Shown here one piece after another: positions 1-6,540 of a stretch of DNA of 7,376 nt. The stretch comes from RGIG5579 sp045543495 (GTDB lineage: Bacteria > Bacillota > Clostridia > Oscillospirales > SIG627). Made by a program: the position numbers and the translations under genes. Each line of letters opens with the position of its first letter. Position 1 is the stretch's first letter. The stretch is from assembly GCA_045543495.1 (NCBI GenBank), contig JAZQMO010000018.1, positions 1 through 7,376 of the forward strand, written 5' to 3'. The notes under the pieces were generated by a model, which made no database searches, had not been told where the DNA came from, and saw only the letters and a program-made list of their open reading frames with translations.

Positions 1-10
1 TTTTAATGTC

Positions 11-76
11 CTCCTGATATGGTTTTTGTTGTAACTGGCAGGTCACAACTCTATCTTACCATATCAGGAGTTTTTT
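11..76 (+). terminator. Long-stem plus-strand terminator for an upstream off-window gene
   Basis: A perfect 13-bp inverted repeat (11-23 with 58-70) encloses 34 bases that hold a second small stem, gttgt 28-32 with acaac 45-49. Six T residues follow at 71-76, as in an intrinsic terminator read on the plus strand. No T run follows on the minus side. It would end a gene entering from the left, converging on the minus-strand operon. The long interior is unusual for a simple terminator and could be part of a structured RNA. Confidence 0.6.
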
Positions 77-103
77 GTCTTCTTCACCGGTTAACCTTCA
101 CTG

Positions 104-126
104 AACCACGCGACTATCGCGTGGTT
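104..126. repeat. Perfect 10-bp stem hairpin with a 3-base loop
   Basis: Positions 104-113 (aaccacgcga) pair perfectly with 117-126 around the loop cta. The stem is GC-rich, and only a four-base T run (125-128) overlaps its right end on the plus strand. It lies between the two terminators that separate the convergent transcripts. It may act as a weak second terminator or be a short palindromic element. There is no coding capacity here. Confidence 0.5.
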
Positions 127-136
127 TTCGGGATAC

Positions 137-165
137 AAAAAGCCCCTTGTCCGAAAACAAGGGGC
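137..165 (-). terminator. Intrinsic terminator of the six-gene operon
   Basis: The arms 142-150 (gccccttgt) and 157-165 form a perfect 9-bp stem with a 6-base loop. Read on the minus strand it is followed by five T (137-141). It starts 16 bases past the stop codon of the last operon gene, the 4Fe-4S protein. A close relative of this hairpin lies at 6323-6346. Confidence 0.85.
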
Positions 166-180
166 CGCAGAAAAGGGATA

Positions 181-1050
181 CTATCCCTTTCTTTTCTTTT
201 TGAAAAACAAGACTTGAATGGCACCTGTCGGGCAAGCGCGGCGACATTCTCCGCATCGTATGCAGTCAATGCTGTTTGGCTTTTTCCAAACGGGGATGTC
301 AAGCCCACAGGCCTTTTGACAAGCCCCACAGCCCGTGCACCCTTCCTTGTCGATCTCAAAGCGGTAAAGGGCGAAGCGGTTGAAGAAGCCGTAGAGGGCG
401 CCCAAGGGGCAGAGATACCTGCAAAAGGGGCGGTAGATCATCAAGGAGGCCAACAGGATCACAACAAGAATGGCGATCTTTACGGCGTAGAGCCAACCGA
501 TCCCGCCCCAAAGAGAGGGGGTGAGAAGCACCAGAGGGATTCCCGCCTCCAGGGTTCCCACAGGGCAGAGGTATTTACAAAACCAGGGATCTCCCATCCC
601 GAAAGCATTGTGCAAAGCCGCAGGCAAAAGGATCACAAGGATCCCCAAAACGGCAAAGCGCAGCCATCGCCAATACCGCTCCCCCCGAAGCGCTCGGATC
701 TTTTTAGGAAAGGGGATCTTATAAAGCAGATCCTGAAGGAGGCCGAAGGGGCACAAAAAGCCGCAGATCAAGCGCCCCAGAAGGGTGCCGAAAACCGTCA
801 GAAAGCCAAGCACATACAGAGCCACGTGGTATTGCCTGTCGCTTAAAACCGCCTGCAAGGCCCCAATGGGGCAGGCCCCCAAGGCACCGGGGCAGGAATA
901 GCAGTTCATTCCGGGATTGCAAAGCATTTTCAAGGGGCCTGTGTAGATCTTTCCCTTGTAAAACCCCATAAGATGACCGTTTGATATGGCGGCAAAGGCA
1001 CATTGGACCATTAACCGAGCTTTGCCGGGCTTTTTTCTTTTCTTATCCAA
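181..1050 (-). CDS. NapH/CcoG-like polytopic 4Fe-4S binding membrane protein
   Basis: A 289-residue membrane protein predicted to carry electrons across or along the cytoplasmic membrane. Near the N-terminus a cysteine cluster (C44, C50, C53, C60) leads into CPIGALQ. Three CxxxCP motifs follow (C96/C100, C158/C162, C210/C214), the signature of the NapH/MauN/CcoG superfamily. Two ferredoxin-type 4Fe-4S motifs close the protein (C238, C241, C244, C248 and C263, C266, C269, C273). Hydrophobic segments lie near residues 76-97, 130-147 and 185-205. The start is a TTG that overlaps the stop of the upstream CXXC gene by 8 bases, with GGAG 10 bases ahead, so translation is probably coupled. It is the last gene of the operon. 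Its role as reductant for the neighbouring thiol proteins is inferred. The family call is strong; the electron donor is unknown. Confidence 0.88.
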   Translation of the reverse strand: MDKKRKKPGKARLMVQCAFAAISNGHLMGFYKGKIYTGPLKMLCNPGMNCYSCPGALGACPIGALQAVLSDRQYHVALYVLGFLTVFGTLLGRLICGFLCPFGLLQDLLYKIPFPKKIRALRGERYWRWLRFAVLGILVILLPAALHNAFGMGDPWFCKYLCPVGTLEAGIPLVLLTPSLWGGIGWLYAVKIAILVVILLASLMIYRPFCRYLCPLGALYGFFNRFALYRFEIDKEGCTGCGACQKACGLDIPVWKKPNSIDCIRCGECRRACPTGAIQVLFFKKKRKG

Positions 1051-1186
1051 TTCCCATACACTCCAAGCAGATCTTAATGGCCTTCGCCAAAACCGTTTCG
1101 TGCTCCCCTCGGATCACACCCAGAGCGATCATCAAAAATCCCGCACATAAGAGAAGGAGGGAGAGGAGCCGTTTGTTTTCTTTCAT
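1043..1186 (-). CDS. CD1871A-family small CXXC membrane protein (47 aa)
   Basis: A 47-residue ORF with the start MKENKRLLSL, one hydrophobic segment (about residues 7-25), then GVIRGE and a C-terminal tail ending CLECMGIG with the pair C40/C43. I recognise this layout (short TM, RGE, CLEC-GIG end) as the clostridial CD1871A family of CXXC proteins; this is from memory, not a search. The basic N-terminus suggests it stays inside the cell, which puts the CXXC on the outer face. Its ATG overlaps the TGA of the TlpA gene (ATGA) with GGAG 8 bases upstream, and its stop overlaps the TTG start of the 4Fe-4S gene. It may relay electrons between the Fe-S protein and the anchored thioredoxin (inference). 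Confidence 0.85.
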   Translation of the reverse strand: MKENKRLLSLLLLCAGFLMIALGVIRGEHETVLAKAIKICLECMGIG

Positions 1187-1728
1187 TCCATATTCTCCAA
1201 TAAGGTGTCAATGATCTTTTTCCAATCGGCCTTTTTTCGGGCTCCCAAATAAGACTTGCCCACCCCGTTTCCGTTTTCATCCACAAAAAGGGTCTCGGGG
1301 ACCGATTGCACCCCGCTCAGATAGGCCTTGTTCAGATCCTCCGATGGGATCAGGTGAAGGTAATCGGCACCTGTCTGAGTCACAATGGCTTTGGCTTGGG
1401 CTTTTTTGTCGGGAAGGGGATTGCCGTTTCGGTCTGCCGCATCCACTACGATACCGATGATCTGAAGCCGATCTCCGTACTCCTCCTGCAGCTGCTTCAG
1501 TGCAGGCATTTCCTCAATGCAGGGGCCGCAAAAGGTGGCCCAGAGATTGACCATCGTCAGCTTTTTTCCCTTGAAGATCTCTTCGTTTACGGTCTCGCCC
1601 GTCAAAGTGGTGGCCGAAAAGGAGCCGAAGATGCTTTCTTTTGGCTCCGTCGAGCTCGGTTCCGCTGTGCAGCCGCACACAAAAAGGCATAAAGCCAGTG
1701 TCAAAAGGATGAGACAAATTCTTTTCAT
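1183..1728 (-). CDS. TlpA/ResA-family thioredoxin-like lipoprotein
   Basis: A 181-residue membrane-anchored thiol-disulfide oxidoreductase. The signal peptide ends in a lipobox VCGC with C20 as the lipid-modified cysteine. After a linker to about residue 32 comes a TlpA/ResA-type thioredoxin fold with active site WATFCGPC (C67, C70) and a cis-proline motif SVPET around P144. Length and order match TlpA/ResA proteins, which reduce or exchange disulfides outside the membrane. The ATG has AGGAG 7 bases upstream, placed over the stop of the preceding gene, which ends 4 bases away. Its own stop overlaps the next start by 4 bases. The context suggests it passes electrons to the large lipoprotein upstream in the operon, rather than acting in cytochrome c maturation, since no cytochrome genes are present. 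The substrate is inferred. Confidence 0.92.
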   Translation of the reverse strand: MKRICLILLTLALCLFVCGCTAEPSSTEPKESIFGSFSATTLTGETVNEEIFKGKKLTMVNLWATFCGPCIEEMPALKQLQEEYGDRLQIIGIVVDAADRNGNPLPDKKAQAKAIVTQTGADYLHLIPSEDLNKAYLSGVQSVPETLFVDENGNGVGKSYLGARKKADWKKIIDTLLENME

Positions 1729-1732
1729 ACCG

Positions 1733-4318
1733 TTACTCCTGATATAAAATAGTAAAGCTGTTTTGCTCCTTCTTGGTTACGATCAGCACCTTGTTGCCGT
1801 CGGATTGCTTGATTCCGATTTTGGCCGATGCGCCCACGGCGGCATCGGGGGAAAGGGTGAGCCTTGTGCCCTCCAAACGGGCAAAATTTCGGTCGCTGTC
1901 CCCGCTCAGCTGCGCCTGCCCCGAAAGGATCAAGGAAAGCTCGGTCACACAGGAGGGAAGCGTCAGGGAGGTACCGCTCGGGGTCACTCCGCCCGCCTCC
2001 TTGCTTTGCTTTGCCGTGATGCCGAAGGAAAGGCGGATCCCTGAAAGCAGATCGGAAGTGAATTTCGTAGCATCGGTGTGGGGCTTTTTTTCCACGGTGG
2101 ATAAGCGGAAGATGATTTCCGTAACACGGCCGTTTTGCACCGTAAAGCTGCAGTTGTATCCAAGGCCGTCAAGAAGCGCTCCGAAAGGTGTTTCGGGATA
2201 GGGAAGGGAGGCGGCGGAGGAAGCATTTTCCGACCAATACAGCACCTGAGACTCGGTGCAATAAATGCGCCCCGCCTCGGTCAATTGCTTTTCGGAGGGT
2301 ACCAAGCGGTAGGTTCCGTCCGTCAGCTGGGAAGGCACTGCAATGCCGCCTTTTGCCGCAGGGCTCTCCTGAGGCTTTTGCGATTCCTCGGTGCCCTCCT
2401 GATTCAGATAAAAGCTGCTCAAGGGCTCATACCCCAAGGGAGCCAAAAGCTCATCCCAATTCTCGGGCAGCTCGATTCCGACGGTGACATACCCGCCACC
2501 GGGCATAACCTGAAACTTGTTCCGATCCGTGTCTCCCGTGATCAAAAGGGGAGTCTGCCCTTTTCGCATGGTGGCAATGGTTTCGATCTTTTTATCCGCC
2601 ACAATGCCGACAAGCCAAGGAGGTGTATCGGTTTTTTCCACAAGCTCATCGGGATCCCGTTTCAATTTATTATAATACTGCTCAAAGCTGTATTTGTCAA
2701 ACTGCTGAGAGCCCGTGTTGGCCCAATAATTTGCATAGGTTCGCATATAAAGAGGTCTGCGTGCCATCTCGATCAGGGCGTTTTCCAAGGCATCCTTGGA
2801 GCTATATTGCTTTGCCAGATCTCTGGCAACATATTCCGTGATCATAACGGTTCGGTATACCTGAGGGTTGGTATTCCCCAGACCGTTCTGCTGCTTTTCC
2901 GTAATATCCCAAGCCATCAGGGTCATGATCTGCTCTGCATCCTCCGTGGCGGGGGTCACATTGTTGCCCCATTGCAGAGCAGAGGCGGCGGTAATGGTAT
3001 TGTCGTTGGTCTGATACCCCTGTGTCACGTGGTAAGGGGTCCAGCCGATGCGACGGCATGCCTCTTCATCCTCGGAAAAGCACCAGGCAGACAGATACCC
3101 GAAGGTTCCCATACGGTTTTCTTTCACGTAATATCCGCCGATGTTCAGCATGGCAAGATCAATAAAGCGCCCCAAGGCCTTGTTGTTTTCCTCGCTGATC
3201 ATACCCTGACCGCAGTCGATCCCAAGCTGTCTTGCCAAGGGGCCGTTGAGCCAGGCGTAGGGAGACCAACCGTGGGTACTGGCAAGGGGCCTTCTCCATT
3301 CCCCGTCTTCCATAGCCTTGACAAAGGCAATGCAGATGGGCATAAACTCTGCGGGAACCCCTGCCATCACCGCATTGGCGGCTACTGTGTAAACGGTACA
3401 TTCCCGATAGGCGAGGGCGTAGGTGCCCAAGATATCCTCTGCCTTGTAAGGGGTAAACTTTAGATACTGGCGCACCCTTTCATCGGTGGGAGGGACAACG
3501 GGCAGTCCGTCCGTCCATCCGTTGACCTGACAGTATTCCTGAATTTCGTTGAAATTGCCGTAGTAGACGATCTCGTCAAAGGGGCGCTTGCCGTCGTTGG
3601 CGTAAAGGTCGATCTCCTCTTGGGTGATTTCTTTGGTCAATCCCTCCACGATCTGAGGAAAAACCGTCTCTTTTGTGTTTTTCAGAAGCTCCTTGACGGA
3701 GTGGGAGGCAAAGGCACCGGGGTATTCGGCAGTGCGAAGCACGCCGACCCCACGGTTGACCCCCGTGGAGTGGATCTGTGCGATGAAGGTGGGGGCGCCT
3801 ACCGTCACAGTGGGGATCCCAATGTATTCTGCCGCAATGGCAGAGCCGGATTCCTTGGTGGTACAAAGACCGCAGCCGCAGTTTCCCGAGATCACGGCAT
3901 TGACCCCAAGGTCTTGCAGCTTCTTTTGAAATGCTTTGGTTTGTTCACTTTGTCCAAATACCGAGTAGGGCCCACCGGAGCCCACCTCCTGCAGCATATA
4001 AACCTTTGCGGTGGGGAAAGCCTCCAAGATGCACTTTTTCAATTCGGGATGGGTGGTGGAGGCCATAAAGCTTCCCCCTACCAGAGCAATGGTCTTTCCC
4101 TCCAAGGTATCCAGCCTCGGGGCTTGCGGGATCATTTCTACATTGTGGTAGCCCACGGGGGATACCATGGCATAGATCTGATTGCCGTTTTCGTCGTATT
4201 GGGGAATGTCGCACTGTCCGTCCACACAATCCCCCGAATCGTCTTTTCCGCAAGCCGCAAGTGGCATCAGAAGGGCAAGGCATAGCAAAAAGCATAGAAG
4301 GCGTTTCAGTTTTTTCAT
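1733..4318 (-). CDS. UGSC-like redox lipoprotein fused to an LPVVPPT-type domain
   Basis: An 861-residue exported lipoprotein. The signal peptide ends LAAC (C23), followed by a C31/C36 pair in a short linker. Residues about 70-225 resemble the UGSC (seleno)protein family: it starts LEGKTIALV and has GCGLCTT at 148-154, so C149-G-L-C152 stands where UGSC proteins have Sec-Gly-Ser-Cys. Residues about 245-640 form a second domain beginning WTDGLPVVPPTDERV, with NAVMAG (315-320) and NGPLARQLGI (358-367). I recall this domain as a separate protein encoded near UGSC genes. Residues about 660-861 are an extra C-terminal region I do not recognise. The ATG has AAGGAG 6 bases upstream and lies 17 bases after the kinase stop. 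A redox enzyme anchored outside the membrane is likely; the reaction and substrate are unknown. No in-frame TGA is present, so it is a cysteine form. Confidence 0.85.
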   Translation of the reverse strand: MKKLKRLLCFLLCLALLMPLAACGKDDSGDCVDGQCDIPQYDENGNQIYAMVSPVGYHNVEMIPQAPRLDTLEGKTIALVGGSFMASTTHPELKKCILEAFPTAKVYMLQEVGSGGPYSVFGQSEQTKAFQKKLQDLGVNAVISGNCGCGLCTTKESGSAIAAEYIGIPTVTVGAPTFIAQIHSTGVNRGVGVLRTAEYPGAFASHSVKELLKNTKETVFPQIVEGLTKEITQEEIDLYANDGKRPFDEIVYYGNFNEIQEYCQVNGWTDGLPVVPPTDERVRQYLKFTPYKAEDILGTYALAYRECTVYTVAANAVMAGVPAEFMPICIAFVKAMEDGEWRRPLASTHGWSPYAWLNGPLARQLGIDCGQGMISEENNKALGRFIDLAMLNIGGYYVKENRMGTFGYLSAWCFSEDEEACRRIGWTPYHVTQGYQTNDNTITAASALQWGNNVTPATEDAEQIMTLMAWDITEKQQNGLGNTNPQVYRTVMITEYVARDLAKQYSSKDALENALIEMARRPLYMRTYANYWANTGSQQFDKYSFEQYYNKLKRDPDELVEKTDTPPWLVGIVADKKIETIATMRKGQTPLLITGDTDRNKFQVMPGGGYVTVGIELPENWDELLAPLGYEPLSSFYLNQEGTEESQKPQESPAAKGGIAVPSQLTDGTYRLVPSEKQLTEAGRIYCTESQVLYWSENASSAASLPYPETPFGALLDGLGYNCSFTVQNGRVTEIIFRLSTVEKKPHTDATKFTSDLLSGIRLSFGITAKQSKEAGGVTPSGTSLTLPSCVTELSLILSGQAQLSGDSDRNFARLEGTRLTLSPDAAVGASAKIGIKQSDGNKVLIVTKKEQNSFTILYQE

Positions 4319-4335
4319 ACAGATCTCCTTATTTA

Positions 4336-5496
4336 TCAGTGTAGTACCACCTCCACTCGGAATTCTCCCTTTGTGTCGGTGGATAGCTGTAAATGACCGT
4401 TGTGCCGCTCGGCAATGGCACGGGCAATGCTCAGTCCCAAGCCAAAGCCGGGTTTTCCCTCTGCGTTTTTTCCGCGGTGAAAGCGCCGCAGAAGGAGCTC
4501 TGCCTCCTCCCGTGAAATGGGAGGAGCTGAATTGGTAAGGGTAAGGTGAATGCCGTGAAAGCCTTTTTTGGCCTCCGCTCGGATAAAGCCTTCCTCGGTG
4601 GCGTATCGGAAGGCGTTGTCCATCAGGATCTGCAAAAGGTGCCGAATTTCAGCCTCACAGCCCTGATACGGTAGGCTTTCTTCAAAGGCATTTTCAAGTC
4701 GGATCTTGTTTTGTATGGCAAGGCTCCGAAAGCTCTCCGTGACCTCAAGTATCACTTTGGCAAGGTCAAAGCTTTCCCGCTGCAGAGGATTTTGGTATTC
4801 CTCCGCCTTGCTCAGAAAAACCATATTTTGGATCATTTCGGTCAAATGGGCAATTTGCTTTTGAATTCCGTCGATCCAATCGTTTTTTCCAACCTCCGAT
4901 TCCAACAGCTGAATGTTGGTGCTGATCACGGTCAGGGGCGTTTTCAATTCGTGACCGGCAAAGGTAATAAATTCCTTTTGCTTGGTGTGGTTTTCCACAA
5001 GGGGCTTTACCACCCGAGCGGAAACGGGGATCAAAAGCACCCCCATAGAAGCGAGGCCGATGAGGCTGACCAGAATCATATTTTCCCCTGCCGCCTTGCA
5101 CATTTCAATGCCGGATTCCCGAAGCAAGAAATAGATTTTGGTTCCGTTTTCGTTTTTGTAAATGCGGTAGCGGTAGCCGTCAAGAAAGCCTCGCTCCTTC
5201 TCCTGTGCTAAGGCTCTTTGGGTGAAGTCTCGGGCCATTTCTGCCGAAACGGTCAGGTGCTGCACCGTGTCGGGATAAACCGTGTCCTTTCCTGCGGGGA
5301 TCTTGACGGAAAAGTATCGGCTTCCCACGGAGGAATTATTGTGAAGCTGAGCGATCAGCATATCGGATTTTTCTGCCAGCTCCCGATGGTTGCGGTAGAT
5401 GCTGATTCCCACGATGACCCCTTGAATGAGCAAAAAAAATGCCATGGACAAAAGCACAAAACGGATCTGAAGCTTTCGTTTTAATCTGTTTTTCAT
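4336..5496 (-). CDS. Membrane sensor histidine kinase
   Basis: A 386-residue two-component sensor kinase. Transmembrane helices lie near residues 13-34 and 139-160 and flank a sensor region of about 100 residues (35-138) outside the membrane, in which I recognise no named domain. The HisKA H-box is GHELKTP with H182 as the phosphorylated residue. The HATPase domain has an N-box DNAFRY (N294), an F-box-like RRFHRGKN (337-344) and a G2 box GFGLGLSIA (350-358). The G1 position reads TNSAPPI (321-327) in place of the classic DxGxG, so this box is degenerate. The ATG overlaps the stop of the response regulator by 4 bases (ATGA), with GGAGG upstream, so the pair is probably co-translated. The signal is unknown; the redox operon downstream suggests a thiol, electrophile or metal stress, but the sensor has only one cysteine (C133, next to the second helix). 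Confidence 0.95.
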   Translation of the reverse strand: MKNRLKRKLQIRFVLLSMAFFLLIQGVIVGISIYRNHRELAEKSDMLIAQLHNNSSVGSRYFSVKIPAGKDTVYPDTVQHLTVSAEMARDFTQRALAQEKERGFLDGYRYRIYKNENGTKIYFLLRESGIEMCKAAGENMILVSLIGLASMGVLLIPVSARVVKPLVENHTKQKEFITFAGHELKTPLTVISTNIQLLESEVGKNDWIDGIQKQIAHLTEMIQNMVFLSKAEEYQNPLQRESFDLAKVILEVTESFRSLAIQNKIRLENAFEESLPYQGCEAEIRHLLQILMDNAFRYATEEGFIRAEAKKGFHGIHLTLTNSAPPISREEAELLLRRFHRGKNAEGKPGFGLGLSIARAIAERHNGHLQLSTDTKGEFRVEVVLH

Positions 5497-6164
5497 TCCT
5501 TCACCTCCAAAACATAGCCTTGATTTCGTTTGTTTTGAATGGTGGCCTCCGCACCGCTTGCAGACAGTTTCTTTCTCAGGTTATAGACCACGGTCCACAG
5601 GGCATTTTCCTGTCCCAAGCTATCGCTCTCCCAAACCTTTTCCATAATGGTGTTCACGGAAACGGCTCTGCCAAGGGACTTGATCAGCAAAAGGAGGATT
5701 TGGTATTCCTTGTTGGTCAGGGCCTCCTCTCCCTTGGGGCCTGAAAGCAAAAAGCGGGTGGTATCCAAAACCGCATTTCCCAGCTTGATCTTTGCACATT
5801 GCTGCTCCTTGGGACGGGTCAGAACCCGCACACGGGCCAAAAGCTCCCTGAGATCAAAGGGCTTGGGAAGGTAATCGTTGGCTCCCGCATCCAGCCCCTC
5901 CACTCGGTCCTCGATCTCCCCCTTTGCCGTCAAAAGCAAAACGGGAGTTGTGTTTTTTTCCGCCCGAAGCCTTTGCACCACACATATCCCATCCAAATTC
6001 GGCATCATCACATCCAGTACGGCGGCATCATACCCACCGATCTGTAAATAGGCCAAAGCATCGCTTCCGTTCTCCACCGCATCCACGGTAAAATTATTTC
6101 TTTGGAAGAATACTTGCAGGGCAAAGCGCAGATCCTTGTCATCCTCGGCAATCAATAATTTCAT
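5493..6164 (-). CDS. OmpR/PhoB-family response regulator
   Basis: A 223-residue transcription regulator and first gene of the operon. The receiver domain (1-115) has the acidic pocket E7/D8/D9, phosphoacceptor D51 in LDVMMP, T79 and K101 in PKPF. The C-terminal part (about 127-223) is an OmpR/PhoB winged helix ending in NQGYVLE, with LTNKEYQILLLL as its first helix. Length is normal for the family. The ATG is preceded by AAGGA about 9 bases upstream; a nearer ATG, seven bases earlier, is out of frame. Its stop overlaps the kinase start, so the two form a cognate pair. It most likely controls this operon: tandem 11-bp repeats of the spacing this family uses lie just downstream of the promoter. 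Confidence 0.96.
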   Translation of the reverse strand: MKLLIAEDDKDLRFALQVFFQRNNFTVDAVENGSDALAYLQIGGYDAAVLDVMMPNLDGICVVQRLRAEKNTTPVLLLTAKGEIEDRVEGLDAGANDYLPKPFDLRELLARVRVLTRPKEQQCAKIKLGNAVLDTTRFLLSGPKGEEALTNKEYQILLLLIKSLGRAVSVNTIMEKVWESDSLGQENALWTVVYNLRKKLSASGAEATIQNKRNQGYVLEVKE

Positions 6165-6187
6165 ATTTCATATCCTTTTCTTGCTTT

Positions 6188-6209
6188 TCGGTATCTTCTC
6201 GGTATCTTC
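6188..6209 (-). promoter_or_regulatory. Tandem 11-bp direct repeats at the operon start, possible response-regulator operator
   Basis: Two perfect head-to-tail copies of an 11-mer occupy 6188-6198 and 6199-6209 (minus-strand GAAGATACCGA). An inverted copy of the core overlaps the -10 box: 6185-6194 is the exact reverse complement of 6214-6223. OmpR/PhoB regulators bind direct repeats with about one helical turn of spacing, which fits. The repeats cover the predicted transcription start, so binding there would more naturally repress than activate. The link to the regulator encoded next door is inference. Confidence 0.5.
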
Positions 6210-6238
6210 ATTATACCGAAAAACTCTGTGGCTGCCAA
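6210..6238 (-). promoter_or_regulatory. Sigma-A promoter of the six-gene operon
   Basis: On the minus strand a -35 TTGGCA (6238-6233, 5 of 6 consensus) is followed after exactly 17 bases by a perfect TATAAT (6215-6210). The predicted start near 6203 gives a leader of about 40 bases before the response regulator ATG. No other gap in the operon exceeds 17 bases, so this is probably the main promoter for all six genes. Confidence 0.85.
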
Positions 6239-6310
6239 GTCCATTTATTGTTTCCGAATTCAGTATACAGCCATAACCTCATTTTAACCTCAATTTCTGA
6301 TACCGCCTGA

Positions 6311-6346
6311 AAAAAAGAAAAACGCCCCTGTCCGAAAACAAGGGCG
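6311..6346 (-). terminator. Second minus-strand terminator downstream of the tRNA cluster
   Basis: Arms 6323-6331 and 6338-6346 form a 9-bp stem around a 6-base loop, with two T-rich blocks next to it on the minus strand (6322-6318 and 6316-6311). One position pairs as U-G in minus-strand RNA but would be C-A in plus-strand RNA, which supports the minus direction. It closely resembles the operon terminator at 137-165 and lies about 70 bases past the first tRNA terminator. It also separates the tRNA transcript from the operon promoter. Confidence 0.7.
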
Positions 6347-6396
6347 AGGCTTTCTCCAAAGGGGATCGAATCAAAGAACGAAAGAATATAGGAAAG

Positions 6397-6428
6397 AAAA
6401 AAACTCCTTGAGATTTCTCAAGGAGTTT
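6397..6428 (-). terminator. Intrinsic terminator of the four-tRNA operon
   Basis: Arms 6401-6412 (aaactccttgag) and 6417-6428 form a perfect 12-bp stem with a 4-base loop. Seven A at 6397-6403, partly in the arm, give the minus-strand T run. It begins two bases past the CCA end of tRNA-Met. The flanking T run on the other strand would also allow some termination in the plus direction. Confidence 0.88.
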
Positions 6429-6429
6429 T

Positions 6430-6506
6430 TGGTAGCGGAAGTCGGATTTGAACCAACGACCTGCCGGGTATGAACCGGATGCTCTAGCCAACTGAGCTAT
6501 TCCGCC
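6430..6506 (-). tRNA. tRNA-Met (CAT), elongator type
   Basis: A full cloverleaf of 77 bases with encoded CCA. The acceptor pairs GGCGGAA with TTCCGCT, including a G1-U72 wobble as in Bacillota elongator tRNA-Met. The anticodon loop is TTCATAC (CAT at 6470-6472), the T-loop TTCAAAT is normal, and U27-C43 at the top of the anticodon stem does not pair. It lacks the initiator's three GC pairs under the anticodon loop and the 1-72 C-A mismatch. A CAT tRNA modified to read Ile AUA is possible but less likely. It is the last gene of the four-tRNA transcript. Confidence 0.93.
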
Positions 6507-6540
6507 GTATAAAAGCCCCGAACGGGACTGATTTTTAAAG

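Noticed and set aside
89..96. Eight-base palindrome ggttaacc
   Set aside because: Too short to mean anything alone and not repeated nearby.
19..846. A 275-codon plus-strand open frame over the terminator region and the Fe-S gene
   Set aside because: It runs through a terminator hairpin and antisense to a gene full of conserved cysteine motifs; no protein-like features.
2135..3463. A 442-codon plus-strand open frame inside the large lipoprotein gene
   Set aside because: It is antisense to a well supported gene, has no recognisable domain or ribosome site, and its composition is that of a reverse-frame shadow.
3620..4285. A 221-codon plus-strand open frame antisense to the lipoprotein N-terminal region
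   Set aside because: No ribosome site, no known motif, and fully covered by the UGSC-like domain on the other strand.
1733..4318. Selenocysteine version of the UGSC motif
   Set aside because: The frame has cysteine codons at both motif positions and no in-frame TGA.
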